Source: Rusavskia elegans
Lineage: Eukaryota; Ascomycota; Lecanoromycetes; Teloschistales; Teloschistaceae
Length of the DNA stretch: 64,000 nucleotides
Reading direction: 5' to 3'
Assembly: GCA_011316305.1 (NCBI GenBank)
Contig: SAUG01000010.1
Span: 32,390 to 96,389, forward strand
A program made the position numbers and the translations under genes. The notes below the pieces were generated by a model, which made no database searches, was not told the DNA's origin, and saw only the letters and a program-made list of their open reading frames with translations. This document shows positions 23,792-35,036 of this stretch, piece after piece (the stretch's first letter is position 1; every line of letters begins with the position of its first letter).

Positions 23792-24613
23792 GTTGCCAGG
23801 GCATCACTGTATTCCCCGATTATTGCGAGAGTTGTGTAGGCGGTGGCTCGCAATGTAATCAAGAATTTGTGAGAAGAAGCGATCCACTAACCGCTTCCAA
23901 CATGACAGTCTGTCATATCATCGGTACCTCGATCTACGGAGTTGACGCAACATCCGGTGCTAGGACCTTGGTGACACAGCAATCGTCCCGCAATACCGAC
24001 AATCTACCTTTCAAACAATGGCTTGATGAAATGGACACGTCGGGGAAGTCCATGTGTTGTATCATTTGAATATCTGCTCCCGAGTCCTGAGGTCTGAAGA
24101 TGACATCAAATGCCAAGACCCCGGAGCGCTTGTTGTCCAATCAAAGCCCTGGACGTGTACAATCTCGGCCTCAAATTCTTTGAAACGAAGAGTATTGGCG
24201 GCATTGCTCCATTAACTATCGAATACTATCAGCGTCATACAGCAACGTATAGACAGCTGTTATAGCAATTTTCTCAATCGAGGTATCGACTGCCATGCCT
24301 TAAGGTAGTCTTGTCTCAGGTTGATCGGACCACCGCACGCTAGCCGGAACGGGGACCTATCCTCACCGGAGTTGACCATCAGCACGTGACCTGGTGGATC
24401 GGCCATCGGCGTTAGCGGGATGATCCTCGGCTCATGACAATTGACTGCTTCCTTTAAAGGTTTTTTTTCCCTGCTCACCATGCCTCACTGCTAACAGCCA
24501 CAATTCTTTTCGCTTTGCACTGCTTTCTCCTACTGTTTGTTCTCTCTATTCGCGGCAGGCTCACATGGTCAGCTTCTTCCTCATGTTCATAGGTTCACCC
24601 AATCGCACGCGCC
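23792..24613. other. Divergent promoter region, CRT10-like / RBR ligase
   Basis: About 820 bases between two divergently transcribed genes. It holds two partial matches to the TACCTCGA motif (near 23,924 and, inverted, near 24,279). No gene is supported. Confidence 0.5.
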
Positions 24614-26738
24614 ATGTCCGGTGACATGGAAGAGGCGGAAGAAGATGAGCGGTCCTTAGAGCTCAGCACCATATCCGCCATTTATCCTGAGCTTCTAAGA
24701 GATCCTTCAGACCCGTTTTCAGCAACTATCGATATTCCTGTTGAACCCGTGCGGCCTGTGTTTGTCTTTTTTCCACCGATCAGTGATGGCGTCGAACCTG
24801 GTCTTGCCACCCCACCAGAGTCTGATGGCAAGGTAAGCGATTCCTATCGAAATGCTGATCGAGCTATCTAAGGCTACTAGCCGAAGGATCGGATGCCATC
24901 CAACCGTGCTGACTCAAAATCCACTCTAGGATGCTGGATCAGACACACCGCTGCGGCCCGCTCTACCTGACGCCCTTGAAGTTCACGAGCTCTCGCATCT
25001 ACCTCCTCTCCAGCTACGAACCCGTTTACCGACAAACTATCCAAACGAGCAACCCCCTGAGCTAAGCCTTGGATGCTTTTGGGTACCAGAAGGAACTTTG
25101 ATAAGGCTGGAGGGCGAGGGCAACATTTTATGGGAAGAACTTGGCCGCTCACAGGTGCTATTTGCCTACATTGACCACTTGCGCGAAGCAGCTGGGGAGG
25201 CATTCGGTCTTTCGTCATCACAATCAAAGGCAATCACCATCTCTCCAGAGTTGAGGATCGGGTTACTCGATTACGACCTCAAGGCAAAGCAAGCAATATT
25301 CGAGAAGGCTACGTATGAATGCGGGGTTTGTCTAGGTAGGCACGATTCTGCACGTCGCATTCCTTTGCGCAACTCATTCGGGCTGAGGCGGTCAAACCTC
25401 TTACATAGTGGTCGAAAGCTAATTCCTATCACAGAGCCCAAGAAAGGCGCAATTTGCCATCGAATGACCCTCTGCGGTCATGTCTTTTGCGTCGAGTGCC
25501 TCCAAGATTTCTACAATACCTGCATTCTCGAAGGCGATGTCGGAAGTGTCAAATGTATCGCCCCAAAATGCGGCCAGGACGAGCAGTTGCCAGCAACTCT
25601 GAATGGAGTATCAAGCAAACGTCGGAAACGTGACAGAACCCTCGGACCAAGTGAATTGCTTCAAATACCTCTTGCACAAGAAACGGTGCAACGATATGTT
25701 ATGCTCAAGCGCAAGAATGCCCTCGAATCAGACCGTACCACTGTCTATTGCCCTCGCCAGTGGTGTCAGGGTCCTGCTAGATCGAAGAAGACCGAAGCGC
25801 TCGACCGGGATGAAGACCTCGAATCTGATGACGAGCAACAACAGGAGCAGCCCAAAGAGCCTCAAGATAAGGCCAATGATTCCGATGGCCAGACCCAACC
25901 TACAGAGCGACTTGCGGTCTGCACCCAATGTACGTATGCATTCTGCAAAGTGTGCAAGGCAGGTTGGCATGGCGATTTCTTCATTTGCGACCCTAAGCGG
26001 AGGGCCAAGATGACTGCTGAAGAGGAAGCCAGCGAAGAGTACATCAAGCTACACACAAGTCATTGCCCGACCTGCAATGCGACAAGCCAAAAGACCCACG
26101 GATGCAACCACATGATCTGCTTCAAGTGCAGCAGCCACTTCTGCTACCTCTGCTCGTCGTGGCTGGATCAAAACAACCCATACGAACACTTCAACAACCC
26201 GAAAAAGGCGTGTTTCCAAAGGCTATGGGAATTGGAAGCTGGGGATGGTGATGATGTTGGTCGAGGTTTCGCTGGCGGATACGAGTCGGATGGTGGAGGC
26301 GATGGCTTTGATGGTCAGGATGACAACCCCCTTGCAATTCTAGATGATGTTGACAGCGATGATGAGGCTTTTGAGGACGGCCCACCCGTTGCACAAGCGC
26401 CACCGCCACCAAGGAACCATCCACACCGCCAACATATCGTTGTCCGACTACCGCCACCACCACGAGTCCAGGCTGCCATTGCACGAAGAGCTGCAGCTGC
26501 ACCAGCGCAGGTCAATGATGGGGAGGGGCACCCCCCTGCTGAACCGCGAATTGCCCAACCTGGGCCATTCCGTGCGCCAGCTCCTCGACTGCCTGGGGGC
26601 GCGGCGCGAAGACCGCCTGTGGAAGGCTTGCAAAGATTCCTTGAGTTGGTTCAGAACGATGAGGAGGATGAATGGGATAGCGACGAGCTTGGTGACGAAA
26701 GCGACGATGATGACTTCTGGCAGATTCCTTTCCGATGA
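24614..26738 (+). CDS. RWD-RING-IBR-RING (RBR) E3 ubiquitin ligase
   Basis: Transfers ubiquitin through a RING/HECT-hybrid mechanism; architecture matches yeast Itt1 and human RNF14. Exons 24614-24832 and 24930-26738, one 97-nt phase-0 intron, 675 residues. RWD domain: residues about 14-165, with LELSTISAIYPELLRD at its start and HLPPLQLRTRLPTNYPNEQPP in the centre. RING1 begins at C203 (ECGVCLG) with CGHVFCVECLQDFY; an IBR follows; RING2 reads CPTCNATSQKTHGCNHMICF, where C465 in HGCNHM is the predicted catalytic cysteine, aligned with parkin C431. The tail is acidic and Pro-rich (residues about 510-675). The downstream 70 bases hold one copy of a dispersed repeat. Confidence 0.92.
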
Positions 26739-27200
26739 CGCGAACCTTGATTGTCTCTTGCACTGGTGTGGCATATGATCTGGCTGGAAGTCGAGGTATC
26801 GTATACCCACCCTGCCAGATGAAATTTGATTGGCGAATGGGAGACCCATGGAATTATTGTGATTTTGGTATGGCGAAGGCGTCACTCGACCCGATTATTA
26901 TTACCAGAACCTGCTTTCGGTTAAATCCAAATGTGATCTCGAATAACTTCACCATTAAAGCCCAAGAGCCTCAGACCGAATCATTTCTCTGTTAAAGTCT
27001 ACCGTCCCAAAAGGGCGAGGTAATAGTACCAGTAGCGAGCCCGTCATAGGCCGAAGTTCATTCGCCGTGTCACGTGTTGGATCTTCGGACGGGTCGCCTG
27101 TTTCCGCCAAACAGCCCCCATGTTTCACGCGTCAAGCGGTTATGCGTCGCGTCTGCTTTATATCCACCTCATTTGTTCTCAGTACCACGTTCTACACACA
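26739..27200. other. Intergenic between RBR ligase and CAX4
   Basis: 462 bases. The first 85 contain a dispersed repeat copy (26,751-26,822); the rest is the presumed CAX4 promoter. Nothing else supported. Confidence 0.5.
26751..26822 (-). repeat. Dispersed ~65-bp repeat, copy C
   Basis: Read on the minus strand, it shares most of about 65 bases with plus-strand copies at 39,012-39,082 and 50,485-50,555. The core reads GATACCTCGACTTCCAGCCA followed by a partly conserved stretch ending CCAGTGCA. No target-site duplication or coding capacity was identified. Confidence 0.75.
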
Positions 27201-28070
27201 ATGGAACAACCTCCATTGACATCCTTCTCCGTCACACATGTCAGCTATGTAAGTCCAGCAATCAAAAATTGAGCCTGTACCCCGCCTCGTCAACACCTCT
27301 CGCTCATTTAATTTAGGATGCCTCCGACCCGGTCGCATACCTTTGTGCTTGGCTGGCCCTGGTCCCTCAAATTCTATGTGTTGTCTATGGAACCTTGATA
27401 TGGTCATCACGAGAGGTAGAGATCTTCCTCATGTTTACTGGTCAAATGGGTTGTGAAGTCCTCAATTTCCTTCTCAAACGGATGATCAAAGGGGAACGAC
27501 CGCCGCGTGAGTAGCCATTGTAACGCAATTAAATGGCCACGGGCCCTTCAATGGCGTCCATACAGTACATTGGCTGAGTCAGGTGCCAATATTATAGGCA
27601 TCAAAGCGAAAGGCTATGGCATGCCTTCATCCCACGCTCAATTCGTGGCTTTCTTCTCGGTGTACTTGACTCTCTTCCTCCTCTTCAGACATTCGCCCCA
27701 CCCCAGCGACACCCATACGCCCACCACCTTGTTCGAGCGGCTTCTTCTCGCAGCCTGGAGCTTCGTATTCGCAGCAACGGTCTGTGCGTCGAGGGTTTAT
27801 CTGCAGTATCATACCGTGAACCAGGTGCTTGTCGGTTCCTTAGTGGGTGTTCTCACGGCAATCGCGTGGTTTGGCGTGACCACAGTAGTGAGACGCAACG
27901 GGTGGACACAGAGGGCCCTGGAGAGCAGAGCGCTGACGATGCTCAGGGTGCGGGATCTCGTTGTAGAGGAGGATCTGGCCGAGTCTGGCTGGGAGAGATG
28001 GAAGAACGTCAGTAAGCGAAGACATTTGGGCTTGATGAACGAAGCTTCCGCCAAGACAAAGCGACGGTGA
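27201..28070 (+). CDS. CAX4: Dolichyl-diphosphatase (PAP2 family)
   Basis: Removes phosphate from dolichyl diphosphate on the ER lumenal side so that dolichyl phosphate is recycled for N-glycosylation. Exons 27201-27248, 27317-27506 and 27598-28070 (introns 68 and 91 nt), 236 residues, phases consistent. The PAP2 signature is complete: KRMIKGERPPR (KxxxxxxRP) at the end of exon 2, GYGMPSSHAQF (the PSGH-type motif, here PSSH) at the start of exon 3, and SRVYLQYHTVNQV (SRxxxxxHxxxD-type) further on. At least four hydrophobic segments surround these motifs. Length matches yeast Cax4 (239 residues). A lysine/arginine-rich C-terminus follows. Confidence 0.92.
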
Positions 28071-29432
28071 CATCAATGGTACGGAGTCGTTGGGATGAGC
28101 TTCATGTACATACCTGGCAACTCCCTTTGAGAAGGCATTCAGCACAATTGGTACGAGCGCAGCTTCTCAATCCCATTCACGCATCTTCTTGGGCGTTGTG
28201 ACTTCCTAGAAAGCTCGCCATGTCCACACTACAGGAGCAACGGGTTGGCATCGTAAAATTCGCGGCATGCAAATCTCAGGTGCAAATTCATCGCAGGAAA
28301 ACGGGGCTGGTCTTGCCACTTGGAGCAGCCTGTCGACATGTCAGTCCGTGGCCTTCAAGCATGGTGGCAGCGTCCGCATAACGACCCACAGAGAGTGCCA
28401 GCATCAAAAGAACAGTCAAAGAAAGAGTGGGAAAGGGCGGGGGCTTCTGCCGAATCTCGAGGTGAGCAAAAGAGAGGTGTCAACAGCATGAGTCATTTTG
28501 CGTCGAGCTTCGCGGGCGCTTCCCTGTCAGGAAGCCTTCCGATTCACTTCGAATTGGTGGCGGACTAGCATGGATTTCCGGACGGGATCTCGAGCTGGGA
28601 AATTCCAAGGCCTGGACGTCATGCAATGAGACTAATGCAGTCATCCGACACCTGAGAACAGCTTTCTGTGAAGCGCTTGGAGATCGGAGCAATGAGGAGC
28701 GAATCCACACCACCTTGAGCGTGGGTCAAACTTCTTGCCGTCTGGGGGACTTGAGGAGCCCACGCGGCGAGAGGGAAGTAGTGCTCGGACGGTGAGTGTA
28801 ATTTCCAGGTGTTGTTGATTGACGCTAGAGCCCGGTGGCTGGCAGAATCCACTGAATCCCAGCGAGCTTGCATTGTGACGCCCATTCGCCAGACCGCAAC
28901 GAAACGATCGTCAGCTGCTAGTGGGAACAGTCCTGACAGGGATGAATGGATGTTATGCATGATCAAGGATCGCTCCGTTGGCGGTTACAACTTCCAAAAG
29001 GCCTACTGTGGGTCCTGAGCTAGTCAAACGGGTGGCTTTTCAGACGCACGGAGACTGGGGTGACAGATGTCCTGGGGATCCACACTTTTCGCCGATCCTT
29101 CGAATGACTCGCAGCTGTTAGCGCGCCCTGGTGGGTTCTAAGAGGGAGGTGGCGTTTTGACGTTAAAGACCGGGTTCTCGAAACGACAAGGGATCCACAA
29201 GTGTGCTTCATTGCACCAGGGCATTCGAGACGAGTACAGTGAGCGGTTGGAAACACGGGGCGTTCTCAGGCATTAGTTTACAGCTCCAGCCGGGTGATGC
29301 ACGCCAAAAGACGAGACGACCCACATGGTCCAACGGCTGCTTGAACGCCTCTTTTCTCCGAAACGTTTGAAGGCGGGACGATCAAAGCTTCGGACAAAAG
29401 CCGTCCAACCGTTCAACGCCCGATCCCTGAGC
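28071..29432. other. Gene-poor region, start of accessory zone
   Basis: About 1.4 kb with only short frames on both strands and no recognisable protein. GGGATCCACACTTT-like words recur here (29,090s, 29,190s) and inverted near 29,910, hinting that the repeats listed next belong to a larger decayed unit. Confidence 0.4.
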
Positions 29433-29585
29433 TCAAGGAGCTGAGTCACGGGGGTGTCCACACCCCAAGCAGATGCCAGTGCCTGCACGACATTGAGACA
29501 GTGAATCGCTGCGATCATGCTGATGTCTAGCAGTAGCAGCCGAACGCTACTGTCGAGGGCCGTTCCGTGGCGTTCGAAGTGGAGT
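29433..29585 (+). repeat. Local repeat unit 1
   Basis: Begins TCAAGGAGCTGAGTCACGG and ends in a conserved 45-base block (CAGCCGAACGCTACTGTCGA, then GGGCCGTTCCGTGGCGTTC). The middle is less conserved than in units 2 and 3. Confidence 0.75.
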
Positions 29586-29597
29586 AACACGCGTACT

Positions 29598-29780
29598 GGA
29601 GACCCACCTTGTCCATTACCATTGACATTCAAGGAGCTAAGTCACGGAGGCCATGCAGGCCCGAGGCCGCTGTCACAGGCTGGTCGATGTGGAAACGATG
29701 CTGATCACTTCAGCTAGCAGCAGCAGCAGCAGCAGCCGAACGCTACTGTGGAGGGCCGTTCCGTGGCGTTCAAAATGGAA
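29598..29780 (+). repeat. Local repeat unit 2
   Basis: Direct repeat of unit 1: TCAAGGAGCTAAGTCACGGA, then a middle part shared with unit 3 (ACAGGCTGGTCGATGTGGA, TGATCACTTCAGC), then the CAGCCGAACGCTACTG block. It carries an expanded AGC run. Confidence 0.75.
29716..29737 (+). repeat. (AGC)7 microsatellite inside unit 2
   Basis: Seven AGC triplets, against two to three in the equivalent place in units 1 and 3. Confidence 0.85.
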
Positions 29781-29934
29781 TGTCTCCCAGAATGACACCC
29801 CGGCCTCCTTTCGTCTGATCATACTCTACGAGCAGCATTAGCTCTGCGACTCAGCTTTTGGAATCCACCAAGCAAGGAAAACGCTCATGACTCGTGTTTT
29901 CTCAAAGTGTGGATCCTCGCCATGCCCAGTGCTC

Positions 29935-30115
29935 CACTTTCAACGCCATAGAAAGGCCTTCGACATTAGCGTTCGGCTGCTACTGCTAGAAATCACGATG
30001 GCTGAAGTGATCAACGTCGCTCCACATCGACCAACCTGTGATATTGGCTTCGGATGGCCTCCGTGATCCAGCTCCTTGAATCTTAGGGGCAAGTAAGGGT
30101 CTCTAGCAGGCGTGT
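29935..30115 (-). repeat. Local repeat unit 3, inverted
   Basis: Read on the minus strand it matches unit 2 from GAGACCC through TCAAGGAGCTGGATCACGGA, ACAGGTTGGTCGATGTGGA, TGATCACTTCAGC and the CAGCCGAACGCTA block, with scattered substitutions. Confidence 0.75.
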
Positions 30116-30740
30116 TGGAGTTGGTCACACCGACTGGCCACCTCCCGCTGCTTTGCGGAATCTAGAGGTGGTGTCCCAGCGGCCCTCTGTCAAGTCTGGG
30201 ACCCAATTTAGCGGGCAGCCACAACCAGAGTTGCTGCAAAGGCAGCCGTTAGGTCGAATACAGCTAAGACCCGTAATGGGCTGTTTGTTACAAACGCAAG
30301 ATGAGTGCGTACAGTAATGTTTCGAAATCTAGCGCTCTACTTGTGGGGTTCGAAAATGCTCGAGCGATGCGAATGGGTGATTGATGGGTGGAAAAATCTC
30401 CAGAGGCCACATTGTGATGTCCGCAGTGCAGTAGTGCAATGAGGTACGAAGTGTTTGATTGAGATGCTATGGTAGTAACTACGCAAACCACAGAGAAGGA
30501 AACAAGAATCATGAAGCCTGATACTGCACGGGCATCTCAGTCCTCCCGTCTGCACGAAATGACACGCTTTCACCTCCCCAAAGTAAAAAGGAATGTATCA
30601 TAATCATGATCAAAACTTGCAAGCGAGAGTGATTCCTGCGTCCATCCCCGATCCCTTCTAACCGGATTGTCCGTCGCCTGGGAGACTTGCCTATGTCCTT
30701 ACTTGAGCTATTTCCTGTACCCAGCTGGCTAACTCATCAT
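30116..30740. other. Intergenic, no supported gene
   Basis: About 620 bases downstream of the first small minus-strand gene. No frames, repeats or RNA genes that I can support. Confidence 0.5.
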
Positions 30741-31262
30741 TCAACTCCATACCGCTGTATGAGGTTTAACAGCCTTCTTCTTTGGCGCTCCCTGAGGTCC
30801 TATAGGCAAGAGCCATTTCTGTACTGGCTTAAGCGGTTGGCGAGGTGCTGGAGTGGTACTTTGTAGTCGCTGCTTTGACATGGTCATCCCACCATCCGGC
30901 CCCGATTTGCGTTCCAAGAATTCCATCATCTCGTCGTGGTCATATGGATACTTCGAGCGGAGCCGGGTGTATTTGGCTTCAATGTCTTTGGGGTACACGT
31001 CCGTTGGCATATCCTCTATTATGCCATCCTTTTTCAACTCTCTGCGTTTTCTGGTGACTAGTTGGGCGAGAGACTCGAATGACATTGGACCGTCCAGGTC
31101 GAATTCGTTGCCGGTTGCGTCTGTGGGTTCTGCCTTGCTGGTTGCGTCCGAGGGCTCTGCATTTGCGGCTTTGCTATTCCAGTCTTTTGCGCCACGTGAA
31201 CTCAGTATCACGCGTGTCTCGACAGGAAGGAACTTGATCGTTTTCTGAGGGGTGTCGGACAT
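30741..31262 (-). CDS. Orphan small protein, possible member of local family
   Basis: A 173-residue intronless frame starting at an ATG (MSDTPQKTIKFLP) after an A/C-rich leader typical of fungal 5' UTRs. Residues 25-55 hold a short Glu/Asp/Ala-rich repeat (AEPSDATSKAEPTDATGN). The predicted helical centre (FESLAQLVTRKRRELKK, then VYPKDIEAKYTRL) resembles the first part of the signature shared by the neighbours at 36.6-43.8 kb, but the second part (FW..D..R) is not evident. The C-terminus is basic and Pro-rich. No known domain. First of the run of small minus-strand genes. Confidence 0.6.
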   Translation of the reverse strand: MSDTPQKTIKFLPVETRVILSSRGAKDWNSKAANAEPSDATSKAEPTDATGNEFDLDGPMSFESLAQLVTRKRRELKKDGIIEDMPTDVYPKDIEAKYTRLRSKYPYDHDEMMEFLERKSGPDGGMTMSKQRLQSTTPAPRQPLKPVQKWLLPIGPQGAPKKKAVKPHTAVWS

Positions 31263-31379
31263 AGCAATATCCAGTACGTCTATGTCGATGCCGAATGGCT
31301 CAGGGGTGCAGAATAGGAATATGTGCCTTGAAGCTGTGTTTTTGGAGTTGAGGGTGATGGTCTGATCTAAGAAAGGAGG

Positions 31380-31727
31380 TTAATAGGGGCCATATGCAGA
31401 TGTTATATACCATCCAGCATTCAAGGTATTTGAGCGCCACGACAGAACGCAAAGAGAGATACTGGTTTCGTGACTGCCAATACGAGTACCTGAGACCGTC
31501 TCTACCTCATCCACGACAAGGGTAAAACCGACCCCTTCTACACGATGTTCAGACACTAAACGTCCCATTGCGACGTCATTTGAACTGGTCCGTAGTTCTT
31601 CCCAATAGGCCTCGCTGCTCTCAAGTTCTTGGACGAATTTGAAGCAGTATGTGTGTCTCAAAGCCAATCCAGAACCAAGGAACGCGCCATGATCCTCGTG
31701 TGCCAAGCTGAAACCTGTGAGAAACAT
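31380..31727 (-). CDS. Doubtful hypothetical protein
   Basis: A 115-residue frame with an even composition (VGFTLVVDEVETVSGTRIGS near residue 70). An AG acceptor-like site (ctctacacag) lies just before the first ATG, so it could be the last exon of a longer gene or, equally, non-coding. No domain recognised. It lies upstream of the 173-residue gene on the same strand. Confidence 0.25.
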   Translation of the reverse strand: MFLTGFSLAHEDHGAFLGSGLALRHTYCFKFVQELESSEAYWEELRTSSNDVAMGRLVSEHRVEGVGFTLVVDEVETVSGTRIGSHETSISLCVLSWRSNTLNAGWYITSAYGPY

Positions 31728-32633
31728 CCTGTGTAGAGAAGCGGGATCAGATGAGCGCCCTCGGGCTTCAATCCTTGGTGGCAGGAAGAAACATCGGGGT
31801 CAAGTGATGAGAAACATCAATGTTTCGGTAGTGTAGCAGTAGTGTAGCATGTTGCGCCCCCTTTTCGTAGGGTTGAAGGCGCGCAAAATGAGGCCACCAC
31901 CTGGATTAAACACGATGAAGCGTCCGATCTTCGAGGGCCCCTTTCTCGACTATTGGATCCTGAATCAAGATGTCGCTCGGTCAGGCTTTTGTTATTTGAT
32001 TCGTGGGGGAGGTGGGAAACAGAGGGGAGGGGGCAACTGTCGCAGGTGGAACTCCGTGTACGACGGGTGACATCAGAACGACTTACCACTTTGAAACGAC
32101 TACAGTCGACGACAATGGGGGTGTCAACGTTATCGCAGGTTCGCTCGCGAATACTAAGGTCGTTTCTGTCTGCTGCTGAATGGTGAGCGTTAATCCTTTT
32201 GCATGGTCGCTAATAGCAGCGTACTATTCTCGACCATGTTACATGTAGTCGCGAAGCTCGCCCTAGATGAGAGAGTATGGCCACGATAAGCCTCTGGAGA
32301 CTGATCGATTCAAGACAACCGAAGAAAAGCCACGATTCGGGGGGTTAGTTGCATCCCCCCACATCCGCTTTAGGGGGCTTATTATAGCCTTTTTAAGAAC
32401 AGTTCAAGTCATTAGGCCAACTGGAGGAAAGGTTCATTGCAATTCAGTGTCCAAAGTACGCGTACGCCGATGATCGCCATCTGGACACAGTAGCTGATAC
32501 ACCCTAAAACAAATCCTAGCAAGAGTCGAGCACAACAGTAATCGCAAGATTCAAAGCACCAACTCAACAGTACAGGAGTTGAGCCAGTATACCCTCCTCA
32601 ATAATACCAGAATTCACCTCTCCCAGAATCCAA
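31728..32633. other. Intergenic, no supported gene
   Basis: About 900 bases. Only short overlapping frames on both strands; no domain or repeat recognised. Confidence 0.5.
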
Positions 32634-33263
32634 TCATGATCGACCACCCATAGAGCTCTGCACCTTCTCTAACATTGTCATGTCATCGTATCTTTTCCTA
32701 GCAGACGAACGAGAACTTCCATGGCTGTGTTTAGATCCGTGTCGTCCGTGGCTTCCCGACGAGCCGCGACTTCCAGACGATCTCGAGTCGCTTGAACTAT
32801 CCGATTTGTTGCTACTGGTGATGAGATCCACGAAAGATCGAGCGAAATCGGCCTTCACGTCCTGGACGGATAGAAGAGGCGGATTTTCGATCTTCATCTG
32901 CGCAGCTATTTGACGGCGACGGAAATTGAGTTCGTTCTTGATACTCTGCCACCCCTTCGGAATGTCGCTTCGAGGCGTCGAATAGGCGGCAGCTGCTGCC
33001 TTTGCTTCAATTTGATCTGCAGACACTTCTTCGTTTGGCGCGATGAGTTTGTCTTCAGTGGATAAGGTGGTGTCGTTTTGTTCGGGACGAGGACGAAGCT
33101 TGAGTTTCTCGCCTCTATGTTCGATGAACTCACTATCTCCGACTTTTTCCCATCGTAATTTAAAGATGAGGTGTGATTCGTAATACTTGACGGGATTTTC
33201 TGTGGTGTCTTGAGTTTCGCTCGACGTGGAGCTCGAATTGCTGGTGTGGGATTTGGAAGGCAT
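32634..33263 (-). CDS. Orphan small protein with Ser/His/Arg-rich tail
   Basis: A 209-residue intronless frame starting MPSKSHTSNSSSTSSE. Residues about 25-55 form a compact-looking block (YYESHLIFKLRWEKVGDSEF). The centre (NELNFRRRQIAAQMKIENPP, then LSVQDVKADFARS) weakly resembles the helix motif of neighbouring genes. The C-terminus is low-complexity Ser/Gly/His/Arg, ending KRYDDMTMLEKVQSSMGG. A palindromic CTCTATATAGAG lies near 33,420 in the promoter, and a TTCAGGGGCT motif about 390 bases upstream. No known domain; gene status supported by frame length, biased composition and promoter elements. Confidence 0.6.
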   Translation of the reverse strand: MPSKSHTSNSSSTSSETQDTTENPVKYYESHLIFKLRWEKVGDSEFIEHRGEKLKLRPRPEQNDTTLSTEDKLIAPNEEVSADQIEAKAAAAAYSTPRSDIPKGWQSIKNELNFRRRQIAAQMKIENPPLLSVQDVKADFARSFVDLITSSNKSDSSSDSRSSGSRGSSGSHGRHGSKHSHGSSRSSARKRYDDMTMLEKVQSSMGGRS

Positions 33264-34445
33264 CGGAGATTATACTAGGAGTCACTCGAGTGACCGAAGG
33301 TGATATTTCTGGGATTCAAGAGTGGATGTGCTGAAAAGATTCTTTCGAATAAAAAAAAAGGATCTTTATAGAAACGACGAGAAAGACTAACTTGGGAAAA
33401 AATCGCTCGCGCAAAACGCGACTCTATATAGAGGTCAACACAGGATCTTGAGAATATGCTCGCCTTATCAGCCCCAGTAGCTGAACCGTCTGCTGCCAAT
33501 TAGAGCTGGATCTGATCAGATGAGACGTCAAAACCGAAGCTCCGAATGTCGAAATTCTACATTTCATGGTGTGATAAACGTCTCAAGTTCACGTCGTAAG
33601 CTGATACAGTCTGGTCCAACCCTTTAGATCACCAGATCACCAGTGAAATCCAATTCAGGGGCTCAGCATGATGCGAGATCTTATCCCTGAGTCAAATCAG
33701 AATTAAGGAGAAACGGTGGTGTTTTGGAAGCGTTGCAGAGAGTCGCGATCTGGTCCCAAGATGATTATCAGTGGGCAAGCAAGTCAGCGGTCTCCGTAAG
33801 CTCCTGGAAGGGAGAAAAGAAACACGCGCAAAAGACATTGCAAGCCTTTCAAAGATGCCTGCCGCTCAGTACCTGGTCGCAAGAGTTCCGAGTACTCCAT
33901 ACACTGGACTAGCTCCAGTGAAGATTGAAAGTTGCGGGACACGAAGAGAGAAAAGCACACAGGCCGTGATCATAGCCCCGGCTTGATGCTTCGAGAGAAC
34001 TGACCATGATGCTGTGGCCAATGATGCAGGTGTGGAAGTGGGCTGTGAGCCTCGAAGGAGGTATCTGGAAAATGTTAGTGTCTAATTGGTTCGATCACTC
34101 CGTTGACGGAAGAAGTGCATACTTGATCAACCCGAATGTAATTTTTGTATCAATGCTCAACTTTGGACATCAGTAGTGGAGTCATAAGGTGTTCACACGC
34201 CTGGGTCACGAGGAAGAAGACGAGTAAAGCCATGACAGGCTAAATTGATCCTAAGCTGACATGCATAGCGTTCGGTCATGCTAACGAGCAGCTCCCCAAG
34301 TAATAGTCCTAGCGGTCACTGCCCCTGAAAAATAACGCGAAGCCAAACAAACATTCCCCCTGTTATTCGATGCGATGCCCCCTTTGTGTGAACATCATCT
34401 CCTAGTACGCAAAACCAAATCTTCAACAGGAAGTAGAAAGCCGCC
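33264..34445. other. Intergenic with TTCAGGGG motif
   Basis: About 1.2 kb. A perfect CTCTATATAGAG palindrome sits near 33,420. AATTCAGGGGCTCAGC lies at 33,652-33,667, with CCCTGA at 33,685. No gene supported. Confidence 0.5.
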
Positions 34446-35036
34446 TCATTTTCTTTTAGGATGCATTTCATGGCCTTTGCCACGACCCACCACTGACTCT
34501 GCATTGATATCGAAACGGCTGTCGATTCCGTCCTTAATTCTGGATAGCAGATTCTGACTCCCACCAGACGACTGGGGAGCCTTCTCGCTGGTCTTCTGCC
34601 GGGACACCGTGGAAGGTTGGGTGTGGGATTCCCCCTTTTTCTTTTCCGATCTATGTCTTTTGTGTTTATGCTTTCTGTGCTTGTCCTTCGCAGACTCAGA
34701 TTTGTCATCAATTTTAAACATCACTGTACGGTCAAGAGGCTTGGCTTCGTCTTCGTCTGAGGTTTCTCCTTCTTCCGAGACTTCGTCGTCAGCACTAGCA
34801 GGTTCGTCTTCGTCTTCGGAAGACGCGGTAGAGGCAGGCGCTTTTCCTTTCCCTTTGTCTGTACTCTCGAGCGCAGTCGCAAAATCGCGACGTTCAATGC
34901 CTGCTCCTAATGTCGATTCCGCTGTGCTGGTCGGCTGAATCTCGTCTGCTGCTGCGCCATCTTTGTTCTCTTCGTTGAGGGTCTTTTTGGTGGTTTGAGG
35001 CTCTGCTTTCGAGGCATCTGTTGATGAAGAAGACAT
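34446..35036 (-). CDS. Orphan acidic/basic disordered small protein
   Basis: A 196-residue intronless frame starting MSSSSTDASKAEPQTTKK. Residues about 70-100 are strongly acidic (SSEDEDEPASADDEVSEEGE); residues 115-140 are Lys/His/Arg-rich (KDKHRKHKHKRHRSEKKKGE), a possible nuclear-localisation or nucleic-acid-contact patch. The end has SQNLLSRIKDGIDSRFDINA. It does not show the helix signature of its neighbours. Two TTCAGGGG motifs lie 470-580 bases upstream. No domain recognised; function unknown. Confidence 0.55.
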   Translation of the reverse strand: MSSSSTDASKAEPQTTKKTLNEENKDGAAADEIQPTSTAESTLGAGIERRDFATALESTDKGKGKAPASTASSEDEDEPASADDEVSEEGETSDEDEAKPLDRTVMFKIDDKSESAKDKHRKHKHKRHRSEKKKGESHTQPSTVSRQKTSEKAPQSSGGSQNLLSRIKDGIDSRFDINAESVVGRGKGHEMHPKRK

